64,000 nt of DNA, taken from Chloroflexota bacterium. Lineage in GTDB: Bacteria; Chloroflexota; Dormibacteria; Dormibacterales; Dormibacteraceae. Under the pieces are notes generated by a model. That model was not told where the DNA came from. It saw nothing but the letters and a program-made list of their open reading frames with translations, and did no database searches. The position numbers were made by a program, and so were the translations under genes. Positions 24,661 through 36,400 of the stretch are shown here, piece by piece. Location: assembly GCA_005880945.1 (NCBI GenBank), contig VBIU01000010.1, forward strand, positions 1 through 64,000. The letters are read 5' to 3'. Numbering within the stretch: position 1 is the stretch's first letter; each line of letters begins with the position of its first letter.

Positions 24661-25233
24661 CTACTTGGCTTGGTCCAGCGCAATGCGGATTCGCTCGAAG
24701 ACGTCTTCGACCTTGCCCACCCCGTCGATCTCGATTACGCGGACCCCGGCATTTCGGTAGTGGTCCAGGACGGCGGCCGTCAGCTTGCGGTACTCGTGCA
24801 TTCGCTCCGTGATCGCCTCGCGCGTGTCGTCCGCGCGGCCCTCGACCTCCGCGCGGTGCAGCAGGCGCTCGATCAGGAGGTCTTCCGGCACCACGAACGC
24901 GATCACGAAATCGACCTTGTGGCCCTCTTTCGCGAGCATCTCGTCGAGCGCCCTTGCCTGCTCGAGGGTGCGCGGGAACCCGTCGAGCAGCACATCCGAG
25001 CTCACGTTGGGGTCGCGCAGGATGCCCTGGACGATGCGGATGATGAGGTCGTCCGGCACCAGGTCGCCGGCCCGCATGATCCGTTCCGCCTCCTTGCCGA
25101 TCTCGCTCCCCCGCGCCACCTCCGCGCGAAGGATGTCGCCGGTCGACAGGTGCGACAGCTTGAAAACGGACTCGACATGGGCAGCCTGAGTGCCCTTGCC
25201 GCTCCCAGGCGGTCCGAAGATGAGCCCGATCAT
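24661..25233 (-). CDS. adk: Adenylate kinase (short-LID type)
   Basis: MIGLIFGPPGSGKGTQAAHVESVFKLSHLSTGDILRAEV; LLDGFPRTLEQARALD. Confidence 0.92.
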   Translation of the reverse strand: MIGLIFGPPGSGKGTQAAHVESVFKLSHLSTGDILRAEVARGSEIGKEAERIMRAGDLVPDDLIIRIVQGILRDPNVSSDVLLDGFPRTLEQARALDEMLAKEGHKVDFVIAFVVPEDLLIERLLHRAEVEGRADDTREAITERMHEYRKLTAAVLDHYRNAGVRVIEIDGVGKVEDVFERIRIALDQAK

Positions 25234-26117
25234 TCGGCCTCCAGCTTGAGGGCCCGGCGCCGGCGAAACCAGCCCCTGGCTTCGTCGTCCAGCAGCTGGT
25301 GCACGGCGGGCTCCGGCCCTGCGGGTTCCCCCTCCTCGCTCAGCTGAAGCCAGCGTCGTGTGATCTCGACGTAGAGGTCCGCTTCCGTCCAGCCAGGCAG
25401 CTGCTCGAGCACACGATGCTTGCGGATGACCTTCACGACCGGCGTGTAGACGTTGTCGTACCAGCTGGCGGCAGCCTCAGACACTGTCACCTCGCGACCA
25501 CGCTCCAGGCCGAGGAAGTAACGGTGGCCGAGGATGTGTTTGAAGATCTCGTCATAGCGCCCGAGCCGGCTGCATTCGAGCCGCGCCTCGGGGCGCGTGC
25601 GGTGCAGCTGTGTGCAGTCGAGGAATGCCGAATACTCCGCAGCCCGAAGCAAGGCCGCAGCATCGATACCCGCGCCAAGCGGCGCTCGCGTCCGCACCTC
25701 GACCACACGCGCATTGATCGAATCGCGGCCGAGATTTCGAGCGACCGATACCCGGTGGTGGCCGTCGATCACGTAGTACGTGTCGTCGAGCTTGTAGACG
25801 TCGATCGGCGGGAGCTCGTCGCCCTCGACCATCGCCGTGTAGATCCGCGTCCAGCGGTCCCGCAGCCGGCGGTTGACCGGCAGGAACCCCGGGTCGAAAT
25901 CAGCTGACTTCGCGTCAGGCGCCGCGGACCCTACGACCCTGTCGAGCGGGATCTCCTGGACGCCGCCGAAAGATTTCCCCTCGACGCCGGCCGCCTCGAG
26001 AACGCGGTCCAGTGACAGCAGGCGCTTCGAGCGGCGCGTGAGCGTTGCGCGCACGGCACGGCGAAATGCTTTGAAGCGCGCGCTATCGAAGTCCTCGCGG
26101 GCCCTGAGAGTCTCCAA
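25230..26117 (-). CDS. ParB/Srx-like N-terminal domain protein (DUF4032-like C-terminus)
   Basis: LPPIDVYKLDDTYYVIDGHHRVSVARNLGRDSINARVVEV; C-term LPGWTEADLYVEITRRWLQLSEE. Confidence 0.7.
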   Translation of the reverse strand: METLRAREDFDSARFKAFRRAVRATLTRRSKRLLSLDRVLEAAGVEGKSFGGVQEIPLDRVVGSAAPDAKSADFDPGFLPVNRRLRDRWTRIYTAMVEGDELPPIDVYKLDDTYYVIDGHHRVSVARNLGRDSINARVVEVRTRAPLGAGIDAAALLRAAEYSAFLDCTQLHRTRPEARLECSRLGRYDEIFKHILGHRYFLGLERGREVTVSEAAASWYDNVYTPVVKVIRKHRVLEQLPGWTEADLYVEITRRWLQLSEEGEPAGPEPAVHQLLDDEARGWFRRRRALKLEAE

Positions 26118-26129
26118 GCGACGGTAAGA

Positions 26130-27191
<1,062 letters not shown>

Positions 27192-27200
27192 GTCTTTCTA

Positions 27201-28112
27201 CTACCCCTTAACCGAGCCGGCGAGTATGCCGCGCACGAAATAACGCTGGAGGCTGAAGAACACGATCAGCGGCACGATCATAGAGAAGAATGCCGCGGCC
27301 GTCAGGAGCTGATAGTCCTGGCCCTTGGAGCCGACCAGGTTCGCGAGGGTCACCGTCAACGGCGCCACCTCGGGAGTGCCGCCCACATACACCAGAGCGA
27401 CCAGGTAGTCATTCCAGATCCACAGGAACTGGAAGATGATCAAAGAGGCGATCGCCGGCACGGACAGCGGAAGCACGATGCGGAAGAAGACGGTCAGGGT
27501 GCCGGCGCCATCGATCTCCGCCGACTCGAAGAGGTCGGTCGGAAGGGCGCGGAAGAAGTTCGCCAGCAGGTAGATCGCGAACGGCAGTCCGTAGCCGGTA
27601 TGCACGAGCCAGAGGCCTACGAAGCCTACGTTCTCGGGGGTGAGACCGAGGTTGACGAACGTGGTCAGGATGGGCACGAATGTCGCCTGCAGCGGCACGG
27701 CCAGAAGGCCGACCAGGGCGAGAAAGAACATGTCACGGCCCCAGAACTTCATCCATGAGAACGCGTAGGCGGCGAACGCCGCGATCGTCACCGGGATGAC
27801 GGTGGCCGGGATCGTGATCATGAAACTGTTGAAGAAGCTCTGACCCAGGTTGCTGGCGTCCAGCACGCCGGTGTAGTTGTCGAGAGTGAACTTGAACGGC
27901 GGAGACAGGGCCGTCCACCATCCGCTGCTCGAGAACTGATCCAGAGGCCTGAACGAGCTGACGAGCAGGCCGAGGGTCGGAACGATCCACACGAGCGTGA
28001 TCCCGATCACGGCCACGTGCAGCAGACCTTTCGAGAAGACCTGTCCAAGCCACTCGGGAGTAAACGGCCGCTCCGCGGCCGGGGTTGCGACCCGCTCGCT
28101 CGCGATCGTCAT
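27201..28112 (-). CDS. Carbohydrate ABC transporter permease (MalG-type)
   Basis: EAA loop FESAEIDGAGTLTVFFRIVLPLSVPA. Confidence 0.92.
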   Translation of the reverse strand: MTIASERVATPAAERPFTPEWLGQVFSKGLLHVAVIGITLVWIVPTLGLLVSSFRPLDQFSSSGWWTALSPPFKFTLDNYTGVLDASNLGQSFFNSFMITIPATVIPVTIAAFAAYAFSWMKFWGRDMFFLALVGLLAVPLQATFVPILTTFVNLGLTPENVGFVGLWLVHTGYGLPFAIYLLANFFRALPTDLFESAEIDGAGTLTVFFRIVLPLSVPAIASLIIFQFLWIWNDYLVALVYVGGTPEVAPLTVTLANLVGSKGQDYQLLTAAAFFSMIVPLIVFFSLQRYFVRGILAGSVKG

Positions 28113-29104
28113 CGCCGTGCCTCCACGGCCCTGAACTGCCGCAGGTTGAAGATGAGCACGGGTATCACGGCGGCGACGAGGATGATCGCGACTGCGCTCG
28201 CGTCGCCGAAATCCTGCGAGGCGGTGAGCAGCTTGTACATCCGGTTGGCCAGGACGTCGGTGTCGTAGTTGCCGTTGGTCATCACGTAGACGACGTCAAA
28301 AGCCTTGAGCGCGAAGATCACAAGCGTCGTCCCGACGACCACGATCGTCGGCATCATCAGCGGGAAGATGACGCGCCGGAAGATCGTCAGCTCACCCGCG
28401 CCGTCGACACGAGCCGCCTCGAGCAAGTCACCTGGTATGCCCTTCAATGCAGCCGACAGGATGACCATCGCAAAGCCGACGAATCCCCAGACGGCGGCGA
28501 CGATCAACGCCTGGTTGGCGACGTTCGGATCCTGAACCCACAAGCGCGGGTCCTGATGGAAGATGCCGAGAAGGGCATTGACGGTGCCGGTCTGCGGCTC
28601 GCCCGGCGGCTGGTAGCTGTACATGAACTTCCAGATGAGCGCGATGGCGACGAACGAGATCGCCATCGGCATGAAAATCAAGGACTTGATCGGGCTCTCG
28701 TAAGACACGCGGTCGGTCAGCACCGCAAACAGCAGCCCGAAAGCGAGCACGAGCACAGTGAAGAAGACCAGCCAGAAGACGTTGTTGCGGATCGCGATCC
28801 ACGACCCTCCGCTCGGAAAGCCGCTGAGCTGGGTCACGTAGTTGGAAAGGCCGACGAACGAGTTCCCGCTGAGGTCGAACAGGCTCCTGTAAGCAGTGCC
28901 GAACACCGGGTAGACGAGGAAGAAACCTACGAAAGCGAGCGCGGGGCCGACCCAGATCCAGGGCCGGACCGAAGGCCGCAGCTTGTCGGGCAGCAGCCGC
29001 ACCACGTACTCGCCGCCCACGATGTAGGCGGCGAGCACCGCGGGCACGCCGACGATGACTGCTACGAGCGTGGGTACATCGGCCAACAGCTGGCTAAAGT
29101 CCAC
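28109..29104 (-). CDS. Carbohydrate ABC transporter permease (MalF-type)
   Basis: EAA loop LLEAARVDGAGELTIFRRVIFPLMMP. Confidence 0.92.
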   Translation of the reverse strand: MDFSQLLADVPTLVAVIVGVPAVLAAYIVGGEYVVRLLPDKLRPSVRPWIWVGPALAFVGFFLVYPVFGTAYRSLFDLSGNSFVGLSNYVTQLSGFPSGGSWIAIRNNVFWLVFFTVLVLAFGLLFAVLTDRVSYESPIKSLIFMPMAISFVAIALIWKFMYSYQPPGEPQTGTVNALLGIFHQDPRLWVQDPNVANQALIVAAVWGFVGFAMVILSAALKGIPGDLLEAARVDGAGELTIFRRVIFPLMMPTIVVVGTTLVIFALKAFDVVYVMTNGNYDTDVLANRMYKLLTASQDFGDASAVAIILVAAVIPVLIFNLRQFRAVEARR

Positions 29105-29121
29105 GGCCTAGCATTCCCCCC

Positions 29122-30426
29122 TTAAGTCGTATATGCCTTCGCCTGGATGGTGTCCAGGTTCGCCAGGATCGAGTCGAGCTTCGACTGGTCGGACACGAAG
29201 TCGAGCACTGCCTTCCAGTAGGCATTCTTCATGTCGGTGGGCATGAGGTCGCCCGCGTCGAAGGCGAAGATCTTGGCGCCCGTCATGACCTGGGCGACCT
29301 GCCGTGTGATGTCGTCGGGGTAGTTGGCCAGGTCGAAGCTCTTGTTGGGCGAAAGCTTGCCGCCCCGCTTGACCCAGATCGCCTGCGCTTCCGGCGTGGT
29401 GAGGTACTTGATCAGCGCGCGTGCCTGCGACGTGTCCTTCAGCATTGAGAACGCGTCTCCGGCTCCGACGTGCGCGCCGGCGTACTGCGAGTTGACGTCG
29501 GGAAGCGGGAAGAACTTGAAGTCGGTGCCGGCGACGGCCTTGTCCTGCTTGACGAAGTTGTCGGTGATGAAGGACGCCTGGTTGTGCATGTAGCACTTGG
29601 GCGGCGTCTTGAACATCGGGTCGCCACCGTTGGCGAAGTTCGTGGCGAGGATCTGGTTCTTGCCGCCATAGACGTTGGAGTTGTTAGGGCCGAGGATCGT
29701 GCCCCACGTCTGCCATGCGGACTTGATGGCCGGGTCGCTCCATTTCGTCTTGCCCTGCCACCAGCTGTTGTACACGTCGGGTCCGGCCTGGCTCAGGACG
29801 ATCTCCTTGACCCAGTCGCTGCCGGCCCAGCCAGAGGCGGCGCCGCTCTCGACGGCGATACACCACGGCGTTGTGCCGCCACTCTTGATCGTGTTCTGCA
29901 AGGTGATGAGGTCCTGCCATGACGCAGGTACCTGGTAGTTCTTGGCGGCGAAGTTCTTGGGGTTGTACCAGACGAGCCCCTTGACCGCGGCCCACGAGAA
30001 GATCTCGTAGAGCTTGCCGTTGATCTTGCCCAGGTCGATCCAGCCCTGCGCGTACTGCGAGTTGAAAGTGCTCATGTCAAGGACCGGGTTGCTGGCTGAG
30101 TCGAGCTGAATCAGCTTGCCCTGGCCCCCGAGCTTGGTCAGCGTGGCCGGGCTCGGCAGGGACGCGATCTCGGGAGGGTTGCCCGCCTGAAGCCGGGTCT
30201 GAAGGATGGCGTCAACGTCGCGCGTGCTTTCGTACTCGACTTTGATTCCGGTCTGGTCTTGAAACGGCTGGAGAACTGCCTTGAACGAGTCCTGCTCTGA
30301 GCCGGACCAAACGGCGAGCACGTGCACCGAGCCCTTGCCCTGAGTCGCCGCTCCCCCGCAGGCGACCACGGCGGCGACTGCGAGAAAGGCAAGAGCCCGA
30401 ATGCTTCCCAATCTAAGACCCATCAT
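29122..30426 (-). CDS. Extracellular sugar-binding lipoprotein (ABC transporter)
   Basis: MMGLRLGSIRALAFLAVAAVVACGG lipobox; SVHVLAVWSGSEQDSFKAVLQPFQDQTGIKVEYE. Confidence 0.92.
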   Translation of the reverse strand: MMGLRLGSIRALAFLAVAAVVACGGAATQGKGSVHVLAVWSGSEQDSFKAVLQPFQDQTGIKVEYESTRDVDAILQTRLQAGNPPEIASLPSPATLTKLGGQGKLIQLDSASNPVLDMSTFNSQYAQGWIDLGKINGKLYEIFSWAAVKGLVWYNPKNFAAKNYQVPASWQDLITLQNTIKSGGTTPWCIAVESGAASGWAGSDWVKEIVLSQAGPDVYNSWWQGKTKWSDPAIKSAWQTWGTILGPNNSNVYGGKNQILATNFANGGDPMFKTPPKCYMHNQASFITDNFVKQDKAVAGTDFKFFPLPDVNSQYAGAHVGAGDAFSMLKDTSQARALIKYLTTPEAQAIWVKRGGKLSPNKSFDLANYPDDITRQVAQVMTGAKIFAFDAGDLMPTDMKNAYWKAVLDFVSDQSKLDSILANLDTIQAKAYTT

Positions 30427-30544
30427 TGAGTCACCCCCAAAAATGCCCAGCTGGGCCCCCAATCCGATCTCTGGATTCTAACGCCCCTTCCGGATCGTGT
30501 CGAAAACAAATTCCAAGGGCCGTCACTTGTTAGATTGGCCGGCT

Positions 30545-31789
30545 ATGTCCAACACTTTTCCCGAAGGCTTCCTCTTTGGCGCGGCGGTGGGCGCGCACCA
30601 GGTCGAAGGTGGCAACACCAACAGCGACTGGTGGTGGTGGGAGCATCGCGAAGGAACAGTCTGCCGGGAGCCGTCCGGCGACGCCTGCGACTTCTATAAC
30701 CGATACGAGGAAGATATAGCGCTGCTGGCCGGGCTCGGCATGAACGCTTTCCGTTTTGGCATTGAGTGGGCGCGTATCGAACCGGCCGAGGGCGAGTTCT
30801 CGCACGCACAGCTCGACCACTACCGGCGCATGCTGGACGCGTGCCACCGGCATTCGGTGGTGCCTGTCCTCACCTTCCACCACTTCACGCTGCCGAAGTG
30901 GCTGCACGACCTTGGGGGCTTCGCGTCGGACCAGTTTCCGGCGTTGTTCGAGCGCTATTGCGATCGCGCGGCGGCTGTGCTCGGGGACGCGATAGGGGTC
31001 GCCTGCACCATCAATGAGCCGCAGGGGCTGGCGCAGAGCGGCTACCTCCTCGGCATCAATCCGCCAGGCCACACCGATGATCACGTTGGTGCGCAAGCCG
31101 CCGTCGACCACCTGCTTGAGGCGCACCGTCTTGGCGCCGCGGCGATTCGCGCTCACACTCATGCGCCGGTCGGAGTCACTCTCGCCATCCCGGACATCCA
31201 GTACGAGGACGGAGCGCAGCCAGGGAACACATCTCTCGAGATCGAGTCTCGCGTCAACGATCAGTTCATGGAGCTGGCGCGAAAGGACGACTTCATCGGA
31301 GTCCAGACATACACGCGGTTTCGTATCGGTCCCGAGGGATCTCGCAGCCCCGGTCACGATTGGAGCGACTGGACTCGCGAGGCGGACGAGACGGATGGCT
31401 CAACCCAGATGGGCTACGAGTACTATCCGCAGGCGCTTGGCGGTGCGATCCGGCGCGCGTGGAGGAGCACGGGAGGAATCCCGATCCTGGTCACGGAGAA
31501 CGGCATCGCCACGTCTTTCGACGACAAGCGGATTGCCTTCATGGACGCCGCTCTCCGCGAGGTGCAGGCATGTATCGCGGAGGGCATCGACGTGCGGAGC
31601 TACCTGCACTGGTCTCTGCTCGACAACTTCGAGTGGGCGTTCGGTTATGCACCTACCTTTGGTCTGGTCGCTGTCGACCGGCGCACGTTCGAGAGGCATC
31701 CGAAACCGAGCGCCGGGTGGCTTGGTGCTGTCGCCCAGACGAAGCGCCTTCCGGAGCTCGAGCCTAGCGCTTCTTCTCCATCTGCGTGA
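30545..31789 (+). CDS. Glycoside hydrolase family 1 (beta-glucosidase-like)
   Basis: FPEGFLFGAAVGAHQVEGGNTNSDWWWWE; TINEP; ILVTENGIA; YLHWSLLDNFEWAFGY. Confidence 0.95.
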   Translation: MSNTFPEGFLFGAAVGAHQVEGGNTNSDWWWWEHREGTVCREPSGDACDFYNRYEEDIALLAGLGMNAFRFGIEWARIEPAEGEFSHAQLDHYRRMLDACHRHSVVPVLTFHHFTLPKWLHDLGGFASDQFPALFERYCDRAAAVLGDAIGVACTINEPQGLAQSGYLLGINPPGHTDDHVGAQAAVDHLLEAHRLGAAAIRAHTHAPVGVTLAIPDIQYEDGAQPGNTSLEIESRVNDQFMELARKDDFIGVQTYTRFRIGPEGSRSPGHDWSDWTREADETDGSTQMGYEYYPQALGGAIRRAWRSTGGIPILVTENGIATSFDDKRIAFMDAALREVQACIAEGIDVRSYLHWSLLDNFEWAFGYAPTFGLVAVDRRTFERHPKPSAGWLGAVAQTKRLPELEPSASSPSA

Positions 31790-33419
31790 TCGGCTGAAGC
31801 AGCTCCGGCTCGAGCTTCGGCCGCCGTTCGAAAGTTAGTAGGCCGTTTCGTTCCTGCTCGACATCGGTCAGCTGCGTGTAGCAGAAGCCCTCGACCGGGC
31901 CTGGCGCCATCAATGCCTCGACCATCTCGCGATACGTCATCAAAAGCGCCTCGCCCCCGGAGGCTTCCGACCAGCCAAAGCCGCCCGAGCCCGACAGAGC
32001 GACACCTCCGAACTCGCTGACGACGATCGGCTCGCCATGATGTGCGTAGCCAGGTAGGTAAGCGGGATGCGGTCGTGCGCCGTCCGCGAGCGCAGTCCCG
32101 AGATTGCGATAGCGACGCGCGAGATCCTCCGCCGACCCATAGTCATGAAGAGTGCAGAGGTCGCTCGTAGTGTGGTCCCAGCCGTCGTTCGACATCGCCG
32201 GCCTTGTCGGATCGAGCTCATGCGTTAGCGCATACAGCCGGTTGAGAAGCTCGACCGGCGGCTCGGGCCCGAGCCCGAAGCTCTCGTTCATGGGCACCCA
32301 CGCCACCACGGACGGGTGGTCGCGGTCGCGGACGACCGCCTGCTGCCACTCGTTGATGAGCCGGCGCTCGGCATCGGGTGAGTCCACGTGGAAGTTGGCC
32401 ATCTCGCCCCACACGAGGAAACCGAGCGTGTCGGCCCAGTACAGCCATCGTGGGTCCTCCACTTTCTGGTGTTTGCGCGCGCCATTGAAGCCCATAGCCT
32501 TGGCGACCTCGATGTCACGCCGCAGCTCAGAGTCGGTGGCCGCGGTCAGCAACCCGCCCGGGAAGTAGCCCTGGTCGAGGACTAGCCGCTGGATGTAGGG
32601 CTCGCCGTTGAGCCAGAACCGGCCATCCCTGGTCTCGACTTTTCGGAGTCCGAAGTAGCTCGTCACCTGGTCCGAAGCGCCGCCCTTCGCATCGAGCAGG
32701 CTTGCTTCGATCTGGTACAGATGGGGCGTATCCGGGCTCCATGGCATAGCGCGCTCGAGCGCGATCCGCCCCGCGCCAGTGCCCCGCCATCGGCCGACCA
32801 CTGCCCCGTCGAACGAAGCCACCACCTCAACCTCGCCGTCCGCCGCGGCCTCGAGCTCAATTGCCGCCGCGTCCAGGTCAGGCCGGACCCTGAGGCTCTG
32901 GATCGAGCGCTCCGGCAGTGGCTCCAGCCAGACCGTCTGCCAGATGCCGGTCGTCGCCGTGTAAAAGATGCCCTCCGATTCAGGCTTCCAGAACTGCTTG
33001 CCGCGCGGGATCGTCATGTCCTGGAGCGGATCCTCGGCTCGAACCACGACAGTGTTGCCGGCGCGGCCTGCGAAGCGGCTGATATCCGCCGAGAACGGCG
33101 TGTGGCCGCCTTCGTGACGGGCGACCTCCTCCCCGTTCACCCACACCGTGGCGCGGTAGTCGACGGCGCCGAAATGCAGCATCAGCCGCGCGGCATCGGG
33201 GGCGTCGAACCGGCGCCGGTACCAGACGACGTCGCCGGGCTCGGGCTCGGCAAGCCCCGAGAGGGACGACTGCGGGCAAAAAGGGACGAGGATGCGGCGG
33301 TCGAAGACCTCGGAGTCGCCGGCCCCGAACTCCCATTCGCCGTTGAGATTGACCCAGCTAGAGCGGCGGAAGCTCGGACGCGGATATTCGGGTCTCGGCA
33401 GTCCGCGCATTTCCCTCAT
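31764..33419 (-). CDS. Glycoside hydrolase family 2 (beta-galactosidase/glucuronidase-like)
   Basis: VNLNGEWEFG; YRATVWVNGEEVARHEGGHTPFSADIS; VVAWVPMNESFG; PIVVSEFGG; 3' end overlaps GH1 by 26 bp. Confidence 0.93.
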   Translation of the reverse strand: MREMRGLPRPEYPRPSFRRSSWVNLNGEWEFGAGDSEVFDRRILVPFCPQSSLSGLAEPEPGDVVWYRRRFDAPDAARLMLHFGAVDYRATVWVNGEEVARHEGGHTPFSADISRFAGRAGNTVVVRAEDPLQDMTIPRGKQFWKPESEGIFYTATTGIWQTVWLEPLPERSIQSLRVRPDLDAAAIELEAAADGEVEVVASFDGAVVGRWRGTGAGRIALERAMPWSPDTPHLYQIEASLLDAKGGASDQVTSYFGLRKVETRDGRFWLNGEPYIQRLVLDQGYFPGGLLTAATDSELRRDIEVAKAMGFNGARKHQKVEDPRWLYWADTLGFLVWGEMANFHVDSPDAERRLINEWQQAVVRDRDHPSVVAWVPMNESFGLGPEPPVELLNRLYALTHELDPTRPAMSNDGWDHTTSDLCTLHDYGSAEDLARRYRNLGTALADGARPHPAYLPGYAHHGEPIVVSEFGGVALSGSGGFGWSEASGGEALLMTYREMVEALMAPGPVEGFCYTQLTDVEQERNGLLTFERRPKLEPELLQPITQMEKKR

Positions 33420-33437
33420 TCTTATCGCGAGGATCCT

Positions 33438-36400
33438 GTGCGCCCGCCAATCGAGACAGCGTCCGGCCTTGCAGCGGTGCTTCGCGGCGTGGTCGCCGAC
33501 ATGCAGCACGCCTCCAAGGCCGACATCGTCTCCATCTTCCTGTACGAAGAGTCCAGCCGCACTTATTACGCGCCGTTCGCCACCGGCCAGCCGCAGGAGA
33601 GCCTCCTCGACTCGCTGACCGACATGCGCGAGCAGCTCGCTCGGTATTCGAGCGACATGAGCCAGGGCAAGGTCCCTGACGATTTCAGCGTCCATCACTA
33701 CGGCTCGACGGTCTGGCTGACGGTCACACGTCAGAAGCTGGTCGCGAGAGACGCCGCCACCGAGATCGACAGCACCTTCATCAGGCGCTACCAGGTCCAG
33801 GCGACCATCGGATTGCCCCTGCTGGCGGGCGACAGGCTCCTCGGCCTCGTCTATCTCAACTACCGCGGGCGAGACCAAGCGCCAGACGGCGCTCGCCTGG
33901 CCGAGCTCGAACGCCGGGCGGCCGGCGCCGCCAGCGCGATAGCGACGGTACTTGCGGCGGCAGAGCGCTCGGCCCTTGACGGCATCGGCAGGCTGGCAGC
34001 CCTCCTGACCGCGCCCCCCGGAGATGAGCACACCGAGCTGAAGGAGCTCAGGCGCCTACTCTCGATCGCGCTTGCCGAGCTCCTGCTGGCGAGCGAGCTG
34101 GACGCTGCAGCGATCTATCAGTTCGCGGCGCAGCGGACCAGCCTCGAGCTGGTGACCGCGCACGCGCCGGTGGCTGCGCCACCCCGCATCGACCGCCACG
34201 ACCCTGCAGCGAGCTGGCCAACGGTGCTGACCGAGACCATTGCTTCGGCAACTGCCGCAGCGGACCTGCACCCGGTCGCCACGTACGCCCTCGGCAGCGA
34301 TCAGGAACCGCACGGTTACCTTGTCGTGCTGAGTCGCGATCGGCTCGCGACGGTACGCCGCGCGCCGGCCACCGACCTGCTTCTCAAAGCCGGCGCCGAG
34401 CTCATCGGCAGCTCGCTGGCGAGCCAGCGCCTCATCGCGGACCTCGAAAAGAGCAACCGTCTGCTCGGCGCCCTCGGAGACATGACCGCCGCAATGCTCA
34501 AGCCCGGCGCGTCACGGCAGGAGGTGCTGGAGGCGGTGGCCGGGCACCTCACCGATGCTGCGGTGCCGGAGTTCGACTTCCACTTCGCGACGGTCTACCT
34601 GCTCGAGGAGCGCGCCGACGAGTCAGTGGTGGTCAGCAGGGCGGCCGGGGCCGCGACAACGGCGGCCATCGCGTCGGCGGAGACTTCGAAAGGACCTGGA
34701 ACGTCGCACCGTGTGCGGGTGCCGCGCTGGGCTCTGGACGAAGAGCGGCTGCTTGCGCCAGACGACGTGCTCGTCCACGTCGCGCGCACGTGGCAGGTCG
34801 CCATCGTCGGACCGCTGCCCGTGGGGGGCAAGATCGACCGGGCCGACGTGGTTGCCGGCGCGCTGCCTACCCCGGCGGCATGGTCGGAGGTGCCCGTCGT
34901 GCGGTCGGACGGAACGACGCTGGCCCACGTCGCCGCCTGCCTGATCGGCGGCGCCGACAGCCGCCAGGCGGGATCGAGCCAGCCGCCCTTCACCCTGGCG
35001 GGCGAGGTGTTCGAGAAGAGCGGGCACGCGGACCTGATCAGGATCTTCCTGCCCTTCGGCTCCGACCTGAACCGTCGAGCGACGGGCGTGCTCGAGGTCG
35101 GCTATCACCGCTCCTACGAGCGCCGGCCTGACTGGGGTCAGATCGAAGCCCTCCGCGCCGCGGCGGCGCAGGTAGCCGTCGCGGTCGAAACGGCTCGCCT
35201 CTACGAGGAGGCGCGACGTCACGGCGAAGAGCTGGAGCTGAGCGCCGACGTCAGCCGCGCGATCGCGTCGTCGATCGACCTCGATCAAACCCTGACGCTG
35301 GTGGCGCAGGGCCTGGCGCGCTTGGTCGACGCATCGCTCTGCCAGATCGCCCTCTACGAAGAGGATCGCGAGGGATGGTTCGGTGCGGCGGCTTCCGACC
35401 AGGAGGAACTGTGGCGGCGCCAGCACGGTGAGCGATCCGAGCCCTCGTTCCTCTTCGACGTCCTCGACCGCGGCGAGCCGCTGGTCATCGAGGACACTGG
35501 AACGAGCGATCGGGTCAGCCCTTCTTATGTGAAGACGTTCGGAGTGCGCTCACTGCTCGCTCTTCCTCTGGTGGCGGACGGCCAGACGATCGGCGCGGCT
35601 GTGCTCGCGGAGCGCGAACAGCTCCGCACGTTCACTCCTGAGGAGGTGGAGCGGGTGCAGGGACTTGCACTCGGCGCCGCGGTCGCCATCAAGAACGCGC
35701 GGCTCCATGCGCGCGCGGAGGAGGAACGCCACCTGCAGAAGGACTTCGTGCTGGTGGGTTTCGGCCAGTGGGGACAGAAGGCCTATCAGCATCTGCAGAC
35801 GTTGAAGCAGTTCTTCAACTTCCGCATCCACGTCGTCGAGCAGGACTCACCCGGTGCTCGCGAACGCCTGGCCGCGCGCGAGGAAGAGGTGAAGACGCAT
35901 GGCGACGCCTTTTACTGGGACGGGCCCTCACTCCCTGCGCACGACCAGCTGGAACGCGAGCTCGAGTCCAGCTCGTATGTGATCACCTACATCGCGACGC
36001 CGGCCGTGACCCATCTGCCCACCCTTGCCCTGTACTACGACCTCAGCGACGTGGTGCTGATCGAGAAGCCGCTGGGCGCGCCTCCCGAGGATTACCGGGA
36101 GTTTCTCGACAGCGCCCCCGGTGGAGTCGAGATCGTGGCCGCCGACCACTACTACTTCAAGCTCGAGGTACGCCTGCTCCAGCTCCTCCTCACCGAGGAG
36201 AGAACGTTGCGAGACTTCCTCGACAACGTCGAGGAGATTCGGATCGAGATACTCGAAGAGCAGCCACTGGTCGGCGCGGCCGCGGACATCGGAGTTGTCG
36301 CCGACCTGATCCCTCACGCGTTCGCGATCATCTCCCTGTTGACGCCGATCGACCGCATCCGCCTCGACGCCGAAGCGCCACTTTTGGTGGGCCGGCACGA

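Noticed and set aside
31764-31789. 26-bp overlap of convergent GH1 and GH2 genes as an assembly error
   Set aside because: Both C-termini read normally; short convergent overlaps are common in compact genomes
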